39,848 nucleotides of DNA, from the NCBI GenBank assembly GCA_031290515.1, contig JAITNK010000026.1, positions 1-39,848 of the forward strand, written 5' to 3'. A program made the position numbers and the translations under genes. The number at the start of each line of letters is the position of its first letter. Position 1 is the stretch's first letter. Under the pieces are notes generated by a model. That model was given only the letters and a program-made list of their open reading frames with translations. It was not told the origin of the DNA and did not search any database. This DNA comes from Oscillospiraceae bacterium (GTDB lineage Bacteria > Bacillota > Clostridia > Oscillospirales > Oscillospiraceae). Shown in pieces: positions 24,263 to 32,139 of this stretch.

Positions 24263-24336
24263 TTGCGGCACAGGCGTGTCACGTCCGGCGTCTTGCCGAA
24301 CCGCGAATATCGGGTGGGATTCGCCCGACCGAGCGG
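24263..24336 (+). repeat. Two-hairpin composite repeat, copy 3
   Basis: A more diverged copy: TTGCGGCA and TTGCCGAA arms for the first hairpin, then the palindromic repeat at 24311-24336. It lies between gpsA and its terminator. Confidence 0.65.
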
Positions 24337-24349
24337 CTAATCAATATGT

Positions 24350-24373
24350 AACGCCGTCCTTCGGGACGGCGTT
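24350..24373. terminator. Bidirectional terminator with UUCG loop
   Basis: A perfect 10-bp stem (AACGCCGTCC and GGACGGCGTT) closed by a TTCG tetraloop, between the convergent gpsA and DUF4474 genes. Confidence 0.88.
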
Positions 24374-24377
24374 TGCT

Positions 24378-25277
24378 CTACGCCGGGGTGAGAAGCCCCT
24401 CGACGCCCGGAAGGTCGCCGAGCCGGCTCGTATACTTCTCCATACTGCGCCCGAGCTTTATCGCTTCGTCGTAGACCTCGGGATAGTTCTCCTTTGCGTC
24501 CGCGAGGATTTCGTACACGCTGCGGTTTTCGCCGCCGGCGAACGCGTTGAACGCTTCGCACATCAGCTTGTTTTTGAGCTGCGTCGGCGTTGAGATCAGC
24601 TTTGTCCGCGTGACCGGCTGGCGGAGTTTCGGCTTCGTGAAGTATACGACCGATGTGTCGCCGTACGCGTACGCTTCTTCTTCGGTGTAACCGGCTTCGC
24701 GCGCCGCGTCGGTGAACGCCCTGCACATCGCCGGGTCCGGGAACCGGAGCGTCGTCACAAGCTCAAGGTCCCGCGGCTCGGAGAACTCGGCGAGCTTGAA
24801 GCCCGTGAGCCACCAGTGACGCCCGCGCCGCGTGAACAGCAGTTCGCCGTTCCGGTAGAGGCTCGCCGCCATATCGAGCAGCTCGCCGTCCGGGACGCTC
24901 TCAAACCAGCGCGTTCCGAGCAGGTTGTACCCGGAGTCGCGGTAGATGCCGACCTCGCAGCCGGTGGTCAGGTCGTACTGACCTTTCCACAGCTCGACGA
25001 GATAAACCCTGTCGTTGTAGATGAAGTATACCGGCTCGCAGTCGATAATCATACCGGAGAGAGCCGTTCCCTCGTCGTACAGCGAGCAGTAGCCGTACCG
25101 CCGCTGCCACGCGTCCACGCGCGTGTAGAAAACGTTCTGCGCCGCGTCGTAGCCGTATCCGAAACCGGCTATCAGACGCATTATTTCGTTTGCGCCGTCG
25201 CTGAGCGGGATGCCGGATTCGTCCGCCGGCGCGCCGTAACGCGGTCCCGCCGCGTCAGTCCGTGAACTTGCGTACAC
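24378..25277 (-). CDS. DUF4474 domain protein
   Basis: A 299-aa frame dominated by a DUF4474 domain: FGYGYDAAQNVFYTRVDAWQ, GYCSLYDEG, MIIDCEPVYF and ELWKGQYDLTTGCEVGIYR. Family function is unknown. The frame opens with GTG at 25277, inside the end of the upstream frame (23-base overlap), and has no convincing ribosome site. It lacks a membrane anchor, whereas the upstream product is exactly a membrane anchor plus proline-rich linker. The two may be one protein joined by a +1 frameshift, or coupled genes. Confidence 0.75.
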   Translation of the reverse strand: MYASSRTDAAGPRYGAPADESGIPLSDGANEIMRLIAGFGYGYDAAQNVFYTRVDAWQRRYGYCSLYDEGTALSGMIIDCEPVYFIYNDRVYLVELWKGQYDLTTGCEVGIYRDSGYNLLGTRWFESVPDGELLDMAASLYRNGELLFTRRGRHWWLTGFKLAEFSEPRDLELVTTLRFPDPAMCRAFTDAAREAGYTEEEAYAYGDTSVVYFTKPKLRQPVTRTKLISTPTQLKNKLMCEAFNAFAGGENRSVYEILADAKENYPEVYDEAIKLGRSMEKYTSRLGDLPGVEGLLTPA

Positions 25278-25686
25278 GAAGCTCGGGAGCTTTCGCGCCG
25301 TTGCCGTTCGCCTTGTACACCGGCGCGGGGGAGAACGGTATGCGGCTCCCCTGGTTTATGAGAGCGTACGTCTCAGGCGGCTCTCCGCCGTAACCGGGCT
25401 TGCCGGAGCCGTTGTCGGGCTTGCCGTAAACCGGGTTGTCGTAGCTCGGCTTGTTTCCGGGGGACTGCGGCGCGTTCGGATAGTCCGGCGGGCAGTCGGG
25501 CTTGACCGCGGGCGGAGGCTCGGGTTCCGCGGGTTTAAGCGCGGGCGGCTGCGGACGCGGCTTCGGAATCACAGGCTTTTTCGGTCTGCCGTGCAGAAAC
25601 TTCGTCACGCCCGCGCCGAAAACGGCCGCGAGAATGAACAGCCCCCAGAAAAGGGGGCTTGAGATGAGATAAACAAGTGCGCCCAT
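25255..25686 (-). CDS. Membrane-anchored proline-rich protein
   Basis: A 143-aa product: one N-terminal membrane helix (about 4-27), a Pro/Lys-rich linker and a Gly/Asn-rich tail. The ATG has AGGAG nine bases upstream. Its stop is UGA followed by C, a context known to be leaky, and a +1 shift there would enter the DUF4474 frame. Alone, it looks like the N-terminal half of an anchored DUF4474 protein. Confidence 0.75.
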   Translation of the reverse strand: MGALVYLISSPLFWGLFILAAVFGAGVTKFLHGRPKKPVIPKPRPQPPALKPAEPEPPPAVKPDCPPDYPNAPQSPGNKPSYDNPVYGKPDNGSGKPGYGGEPPETYALINQGSRIPFSPAPVYKANGNGAKAPELRVRKFTD

Positions 25687-25817
25687 ATCGCGTTTCTCCT
25701 GTCGTCGGGGGCGCGGCAGGCGCGCCCCACGGAATTTGCGCGGCTTACGCCGCCTCGCAGTTTATGCCGAAAACCGCCGCGGCGTTACGCGTATGAGCAA
25801 AATACGCTATGTTGCGC

Positions 25818-25846
25818 TTGCAACATCAAAAACGATGTGCTATACT
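25818..25846 (+). promoter_or_regulatory. Promoter of vWA operon
   Basis: TTGCAA, a 17-base spacer ending in TGTGC, TATACT (25841-25846), about 60 bases before the ATG. Confidence 0.8.
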
Positions 25847-25906
25847 GTGACCATAAAATTTCGCCGTAACCGGCTGTAAACCGCAAAAAGAGAGGTACGA
25901 AAAGGG

Positions 25907-28900
25907 ATGGGTAACGCGGGGATTCAGATAGCGGCGGGACTTGCGCCGCTTGTATTATTCTGCGCAGTCGCGGCTCTGGTCGCGAAGCGCGGGAAACTGC
26001 GGTTTATCGCGCTCGGCGGAGCCGCGCTCGTCATTGCGGCGGCGGTATTTTTCCCGTCGCTCGGGACGCTTAAAGCGAACGCGGCGGGCAGTCTCGACGA
26101 ACTCGGGCTGGTGTACGCCGTTGCGGACGCCGGGGACGACGCGCTCGCCCTCGAAATGCTCGGAGAGCTGCGCCGCGACACGATGTACAGACCGGAGTAC
26201 GCGCTCGCCGCGGCGCGGATAAGCGCGTCCGGCGGGGACACGGCGGCGGCGAAAGCGTTGTACCTTAAGACCGGAGCCGACTTTCCGAAGTCGTCGGGAG
26301 AGCTTGAAACCGTGACCGGGCTTGCCGCGCTCGACCTCGAGTACTACGGCGCGGCTTCGCCGGAGAATGCGGCGGACGCCGCGGCGCGGCGCGGCGAAGC
26401 CGTCAAAGCGGCCAAGGAGAGCTTCGCGGAGGTCATAGAGGACGCGATAGGCGAGGACCCGGACAAAAAACTGCAAAAGGCGGCGGGCTTCATCGTGGGA
26501 GCCGGACGCGCGCACTCGGCGTTCCTGAAAGGCGAGCTTGACGACACTTCGGAAACGTCGAAAGAACTTAAAAAGCTCGACAGCTTTCTCTCGGAAACGC
26601 CGGAGGGAGCCGCCTCGCCGCAGCTCCGTCTCGCGCGGCTGAAGTATCAGCTGCTGACCGAAAATTACAAGAAAATCGCGCAGTCGTCGGACGAAAACTC
26701 CGACTATAACGAGCTTCTGATCGTCTCCGAGCTTTACCTGAACGGACTCGTGAAAAACGGCGACTTTCAGGGCGAGTTCGGAAGCGCGAACCGCGAAAAA
26801 TACGAGACGGTGTACAACCGCCTGTCGGATATTTACACCGAAGATTACCAGACGAAGCCGCGCGAGGAGCGCAAGTCCGCAAGGTCGCTGCTTGACGCGC
26901 TCGGCACGGTAGCCGAGAACCCCGCGCTCGGCAGAATCGAAGAAAAACTGCTCGGCTACGCGGAGTCCGATAACGCGCTTGACGCGTCGAAAGTTTGGCT
27001 TCAGGCGGCGAAAATCGAACACGCGCTCGGCAACGACGTGCGCGTCGGCGAGTTCCTCGACCGCTCGCTCGACACGGTCGGCGACTGCGAGGACAGCTCG
27101 TTTACCGCGCCGATGTATCAGCTTGCCGGTATCATTTCCGACAAGGATTCGCCGGAGCGGCTGCGCGACGCTGCGAAGTACGCCGAAGCCGTGCTGTCAA
27201 ATAATATGACGGTGAAACTGCCCGCGTCGGTGGCGCAGGGGGTTGACAGCGGGTCGCTCGCCGGAAATATGAAAGAACAGCTCGAGACTTACGTCAGCCA
27301 GAAGCGTATGTCCGTCAAAATCGTAAACGTAGACACAACGGACTTCGGCAGCCGCGGCGAAATCCGCGCGACGGTGAACTTCCGCGACACGAAGTTCACG
27401 GACGCCGGCGCGCTTGCCGCGGAGCTTCAAATCACCGATTGCGGACTGCAAATCACAGACTTTGAGATTGAAAAGGTCAACTACGGCTCGGCGAATATCC
27501 TGCTGTGCGTGGACGTTTCGGGCAGTATGGACGGCGATAAAATCAAGCGGCTGCGCGAAGCCGTCGCGCTGTTCGTCTCCGGCAAGGAGGACATCGAGAA
27601 CATTTCAATTATCGCGTTTGACGACGGCGTGTCCGGCGAATGGCCGTTCGGCACGTCCGTTTCCGACCTTGAGGCGGCGGCGGACTCGCTCTACGCCGGC
27701 GGCGGAACGAATATGTACGGCGCGCTCATCGAGTCGATTGAGCGGTTTGAGGTTCGTCCGGGCGAAATCAACAGCATAATCCTTATGTCGGACGGGCAGG
27801 ACAACTACCCCGCGTCGTTCGAGGCGATAGAGCGCAACATCGGCGCGCCTTGCCGGGACAGGGGCATAACCGTATACTCAATCGGTTTCGGAAGCGACGC
27901 GGATATAATTTATCTCAATGAGCTTGCCTCGGTCACGGGAGGATTTTACCTGAACGCAAACGAGTCGGACAGTACGTCGAGCGTCAATCAGCTCAGCGAA
28001 TTTTTCGAGGGGCTGCGCGCGCAGATTCTGAACCAGTACCTGATTACGTTCAAAGCGACCGACACGCTCAGCTACTCGCGCGAACTTATCGTGCAGCTCG
28101 GCGCGTCCGGACTCGACTACGACAAAGCGGCGTATTATCTCGGCGGCGGCGGAAACTCTATCGCCGACCCGGACGTGGAGCCTGAAGAGTCGCCCGTGTA
28201 TTTGCAGGGAAAAGCCGTCTTCGGGTTCGAGCCGCGGCTGCTGTTCAAAAACGGCAAAACGCAGACCGTACTGCTTCGCGGCGCGGGTTTTGAGAGCGGA
28301 GACACGGCTTCCGTCACGCTCCGCGGCACGGTGACTGGAATGGAGTACAACCTCGGGGCGTCAATCGTTGATTCCGGCTCGGTTTCGGTGACGATACCCG
28401 CCGGAATCGCAGTCGATATTTACGACGCGGACGTTAAGATTAACGGAAAATTCGCGTTGCTGCGCAAAGGGTTCAGCGTATTCGTTCAGGGCGGAGAAAT
28501 CGTAACCGAGTTCGGGCAGTACAGGTTCACGTCGTACATAAAGAACGAGGATTACGGCGAAACCGTGCTGTCGGGCTTCGTGCGTATGAACGGCTGGCTC
28601 GATTTCAACGACGCGGTGAGACTCTCGGGGGACCTTGACGGCAGCGTCGCGTACCTGACGGATCTTTACGGTTCGCAGGTCGCGTATAACTCGCCGGGCA
28701 GTACCGGAATCGCGGCGACGCTCGCCGGGACGGGGCAGAAGCTGTACCTGCCGCCGCTCGGCGTGGTAGCTCTCGCGAACGACGCGGTTTACGAGAGCGC
28801 GAACGGCGCGGTCAGGGTCGAGGCGTTCCCGACATCCGGGATTCGCGTCGGCGGACTGTTCGCGTTCGGTTCGGGTCGGCTTTCGCTGTACCCGAACCGG

Positions 28901-29932
28901 CTCGCGCTCGAGGCGGACAGCTTCACCGCGTCTATGCCGTTCGCGGAGCAGATTCTGCAAAACAAGCTCGACCTGTTTTCGTTCAAGGCGAACGCTGCGG
29001 TTTCGATTTCAGCCGCGGCGATAGACTGGACGTTTGACCTTGAAACGAAGAAAAGCGCGATGCAGTCAAGCGCATACTCGCCAGCGTCGCTCGGCAATCT
29101 GCGGCTCCGCGTCGCGCCGGCGGACGCGGAAGTGCATATCGACACGCGCGCGAACCGCTACAGCTTCAAGTTCGGCGTTGACGTAGAGTTCTTCGGGGAA
29201 GTCGCGCTTCAGGTCGGCTGGGGCGGCGAGGGGATTTCAAACGGAATCGTACCGTCCGAAGTCATACTGTTCTATGACGACGACAAGACCGTCTTGGTCT
29301 CCGGCGTACCGGTTACGTTCAGCGACTTCAGCCTCGGAGTTAAGAACATCGATACGTCGAAAAGCATTGCGTTCTGGACACTGACCGGCGGGTGCGACGT
29401 TTCGGGAGCGAAGCTGTCCGCGCTCGGCGGCAATATGAAAGGGCTTGAGGAATGGATCGGCGACGTATCGATACTCAAAATCGACGACCTCAACTTTGAG
29501 TTCACGCTCGGAGACGCGTATTTCAAGGCGACCGGCGGTTTCAGGTTTCTTGAAGCAATCGACGTAGGCGGGTGCGAAATCGAAGCCGGGAGACTGAACT
29601 ACACGTCGCAGCTGCTCGGTATGAACGACGCCGCCGCCGCGGGACTGCGAATCGCGATTACCGCGGGACCGAGCCTGCATATCGGTTCAAGCTCGGTTAC
29701 GGTTCAGGGTACCGGCGAGCTTGATCTGCTGAACGCGTTCTTCGGACTGCAGCTGAAAGGCGTTATAGACGCGCGGCTTCAGCTCTGGATTATAGCGGTT
29801 GAAAAGAGTCTGCACGGCGAAATCGGGATCGGCTTCAGGCAGACGCCGGGCGGTCAGTACGCGTTCATAATCCGCACGATACCGAAGAGCATAGACGTAA
29901 CCTGGCCGAAAAACGTATCGGGAAAGCTGTAG
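25907..29932 (+). CDS. Giant membrane-anchored von Willebrand factor A protein
   Basis: A 1341-aa protein. Two N-terminal membrane helices (about 5-22 and 28-46) precede a helical, TPR-like region (55-450). A von Willebrand A domain spans about 528-715 with an intact metal site: DVSGS at 536-540, GGGTNMYG, and MSDGQDN. An IPT/TIG-like beta domain follows (about 765-870), then a long beta-rich C-terminal part without a recognised family. The ATG lies behind AGAGAGGT. Intact MIDAS residues suggest metal-dependent binding of a partner protein at the cell surface. It directly precedes an Ig-like secreted protein by 9 bases and probably works with it. Its precise role is unknown. Confidence 0.88.
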   Translation: MGNAGIQIAAGLAPLVLFCAVAALVAKRGKLRFIALGGAALVIAAAVFFPSLGTLKANAAGSLDELGLVYAVADAGDDALALEMLGELRRDTMYRPEYALAAARISASGGDTAAAKALYLKTGADFPKSSGELETVTGLAALDLEYYGAASPENAADAAARRGEAVKAAKESFAEVIEDAIGEDPDKKLQKAAGFIVGAGRAHSAFLKGELDDTSETSKELKKLDSFLSETPEGAASPQLRLARLKYQLLTENYKKIAQSSDENSDYNELLIVSELYLNGLVKNGDFQGEFGSANREKYETVYNRLSDIYTEDYQTKPREERKSARSLLDALGTVAENPALGRIEEKLLGYAESDNALDASKVWLQAAKIEHALGNDVRVGEFLDRSLDTVGDCEDSSFTAPMYQLAGIISDKDSPERLRDAAKYAEAVLSNNMTVKLPASVAQGVDSGSLAGNMKEQLETYVSQKRMSVKIVNVDTTDFGSRGEIRATVNFRDTKFTDAGALAAELQITDCGLQITDFEIEKVNYGSANILLCVDVSGSMDGDKIKRLREAVALFVSGKEDIENISIIAFDDGVSGEWPFGTSVSDLEAAADSLYAGGGTNMYGALIESIERFEVRPGEINSIILMSDGQDNYPASFEAIERNIGAPCRDRGITVYSIGFGSDADIIYLNELASVTGGFYLNANESDSTSSVNQLSEFFEGLRAQILNQYLITFKATDTLSYSRELIVQLGASGLDYDKAAYYLGGGGNSIADPDVEPEESPVYLQGKAVFGFEPRLLFKNGKTQTVLLRGAGFESGDTASVTLRGTVTGMEYNLGASIVDSGSVSVTIPAGIAVDIYDADVKINGKFALLRKGFSVFVQGGEIVTEFGQYRFTSYIKNEDYGETVLSGFVRMNGWLDFNDAVRLSGDLDGSVAYLTDLYGSQVAYNSPGSTGIAATLAGTGQKLYLPPLGVVALANDAVYESANGAVRVEAFPTSGIRVGGLFAFGSGRLSLYPNRLALEADSFTASMPFAEQILQNKLDLFSFKANAAVSISAAAIDWTFDLETKKSAMQSSAYSPASLGNLRLRVAPADAEVHIDTRANRYSFKFGVDVEFFGEVALQVGWGGEGISNGIVPSEVILFYDDDKTVLVSGVPVTFSDFSLGVKNIDTSKSIAFWTLTGGCDVSGAKLSALGGNMKGLEEWIGDVSILKIDDLNFEFTLGDAYFKATGGFRFLEAIDVGGCEIEAGRLNYTSQLLGMNDAAAAGLRIAITAGPSLHIGSSSVTVQGTGELDLLNAFFGLQLKGVIDARLQLWIIAVEKSLHGEIGIGFRQTPGGQYAFIIRTIPKSIDVTWPKNVSGKL

Positions 29933-29941
29933 GTGAGGCAG

Positions 29942-32104
29942 ATGAGAAGTATAATTAAAAAGACGCTCGCGGCTTTGCTTGTACTCGCCGCCGCGCTCTC
30001 GCTTCCGGCTTACGCCGCCGCCGCGGAGGAGACGAAAGAGCTTTTCACGATAGACCGCGAATACAATATGACCGTATCGGTCGTATACGACGCCGCGGAA
30101 CCGGCGGTATCGTTCACGGCTCCGAACGGCACGGTGATTCGGGGCGGTTCGCTCCGCGCGGAGCGCGGAGAGGGCTACGTCGTGTACTATCTCGACAAAG
30201 CCGCGCCCGGAACGTGGCTGATAACGTACGACAAGGGCGAGAACACGGTGTTCGAGGTAGTCTACGCGAGCTACACCGAGCCGGTTACGATCGGCGGGCT
30301 TACGGTCGGCGAGGTGAACGGTTCGTATCTCGACTATACTTACACCGTCTCGTCGGACGGCGGCGGGTACCTCGATTTCAAGCTGTTCGCCGTTATAACC
30401 GACGCTTCCGGAGCGGCTATCGGCGAGCGCGAGCTTGACTCGTGGCGGGACTACGACTCCGGCAATCCGGTTCAGCGGAACGTTTACGTCGGCGGTCTTT
30501 CCGATTACTCGCAGTACAGACTGCGGCTCGACGTTTCTATGCAAAACGGCGTCGAGGAGGTTTACGACTCGAAGGTGTCGGATCAGACGTTTGCGGTGAG
30601 TACCGGTTCCGCGCCGGCGGCGGTGGCGAACGTCCGCGCCGCGGTAAACGTGCGCGACGGCGGGCTGACGCTCGACTGGAGCGAGTGGGCTGTCCGGAAC
30701 GGCGAGTACATCGTCGCCGTGTTTCAGGGCGCGGCGGAGGAGCCGCTGTACTTCGCCGAGACCTCCGGCACGGACGCGCACGCGCTGTTCGACGCGGCGG
30801 GCGGCAGTCTGCGCGTCGAGCTTAGCTACAGGGACAACGGCAAAACCTCCGCGACGCTTACGAAGACGATTCCGGTTCCCGCGGGCGAGCCGATTCGGGT
30901 GACGACGCCCGAGCTTACGAACAGCGCGCAGGCAGTCGTCGAGTACAACCTCACGGGCGGTTCCTCCGGATACGTTTCGGTCAACGGCAGGGAAGAGCGG
31001 CTGAATTTAAGCGGCGCGGGCACCTTTTCCGTGCTTCTGCCGGAGGAGCGCAACGTGATTCTCGTCGGCTGTTACGCGCCCGGCGACGAATATATAAGCT
31101 ACGGCGCGGAGTACACGGTGACGGTGGACGGCGTTCCGCCGACGCTGCGTCTGCCGGAGAACAAGACGGCTCTGCGCGTGAACGCGGCGGAGTTCACGCT
31201 CGCGGGAGTAACCGAACCAGGCGCGACAGTCAGCGTCGGAGAGCAGACGGTCACGGCGGACGAAACCGGGGCGTTCGTCTGCGCCGTCGCGCTTGCCGAC
31301 GGGGAGAATATTATCCGAATCTCCGTGTCGGACGCGGCGGGCAACATTACGTCGCAGAGCGTCGTCATAACGCGCGCGAAGTCGGCGGACGCGGAGAAAA
31401 CCTCCGCGTTCAGCCGGATTTTGAAGTACATACCGCTCGCGGTTTCGGTAGCCGGTTCCGCGGCGGTCTTAGTCGCCGTACTCGTCATTACGAAGCGTTT
31501 CGGTGCGGCGGCGGACAAAAAGCTGTTCACGGTAAAAACGGTATTCGCGGTTTCGGTCGCGGCGTCCGCGATTCTCGCGGTAGTGTTCGGAATTATGCTG
31601 GCGAAATACCTGTCGCTTAAAAATCTGCTGAGCGGAGAGGAATACTTCGACCTTGCCGCAAAGTCTATCGACGAAGCCTTTGAGGCAATCGGCAGGAAAG
31701 ACGTACTGCGCGGACGCGCGGTCCGGAGCGGCGCGGCATTCGGCGCGGCGTTGCTCGTCGCGGGCGCGTCGTTCGCCGCGGCGCGTCTGCTGAAAAGCGG
31801 AAAGCTCGCGGGCAGGGCGGAGAAAGTCAAAAAGCCGGAAGACGCGCGCAAGCGTCCGTCCGCCAAAGAGCGTAACGGCGGCGAATTCGCCGGGAAAAAG
31901 CGGGACGTTTCGTGGCTCGACGCCGACGCGCCGACATCGGTAACGCAGCGCGGCGAGCCGCAGACGCCGGAAACCGAAGTCCCGGGCGGCGGAACCGCGT
32001 CCGCAGAAGACGCGGTCGGTACGCTGATATGCCCGAACTGCGGCGAGGCGCACGACGTTCCGGTCAAATTCTGCCGGAAGTGCGGACATAAATTGAACGG
32101 CTGA
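29942..32104 (+). CDS. Secreted/membrane Ig-like protein with C-terminal zinc ribbon
   Basis: A 720-aa protein. A signal peptide (KKTLAALLVLAAALSLPAYA) is followed by several beta-sandwich regions; one around 400-475 is Ig-like (TEPGATVSVGEQTVTADETG, then GENIIRISVSDAAGN). Membrane helices lie at about 497-520, 533-558 and 593-613, then a basic linker and a C-terminal zinc ribbon CPNCGEAH, FCRKCGHKLNG. I chose ATG 29942 over GTG 29933 because GGTGAGG precedes it and the signal peptide then has normal length. It follows the vWA gene and likely forms a surface assembly with it. A ribbon at the C-terminus mirrors the N-terminal ribbons of the proteins at 0-3 kb. Confidence 0.85.
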   Translation: MRSIIKKTLAALLVLAAALSLPAYAAAAEETKELFTIDREYNMTVSVVYDAAEPAVSFTAPNGTVIRGGSLRAERGEGYVVYYLDKAAPGTWLITYDKGENTVFEVVYASYTEPVTIGGLTVGEVNGSYLDYTYTVSSDGGGYLDFKLFAVITDASGAAIGERELDSWRDYDSGNPVQRNVYVGGLSDYSQYRLRLDVSMQNGVEEVYDSKVSDQTFAVSTGSAPAAVANVRAAVNVRDGGLTLDWSEWAVRNGEYIVAVFQGAAEEPLYFAETSGTDAHALFDAAGGSLRVELSYRDNGKTSATLTKTIPVPAGEPIRVTTPELTNSAQAVVEYNLTGGSSGYVSVNGREERLNLSGAGTFSVLLPEERNVILVGCYAPGDEYISYGAEYTVTVDGVPPTLRLPENKTALRVNAAEFTLAGVTEPGATVSVGEQTVTADETGAFVCAVALADGENIIRISVSDAAGNITSQSVVITRAKSADAEKTSAFSRILKYIPLAVSVAGSAAVLVAVLVITKRFGAAADKKLFTVKTVFAVSVAASAILAVVFGIMLAKYLSLKNLLSGEEYFDLAAKSIDEAFEAIGRKDVLRGRAVRSGAAFGAALLVAGASFAAARLLKSGKLAGRAEKVKKPEDARKRPSAKERNGGEFAGKKRDVSWLDADAPTSVTQRGEPQTPETEVPGGGTASAEDAVGTLICPNCGEAHDVPVKFCRKCGHKLNG

Positions 32105-32139
32105 TTCGGACAAACCACAATATTACGGAGGTACGGTAT

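Noticed and set aside
22869-24263. A 464-codon minus-strand frame
   Set aside because: It is antisense to plsY and gpsA, both certain genes.
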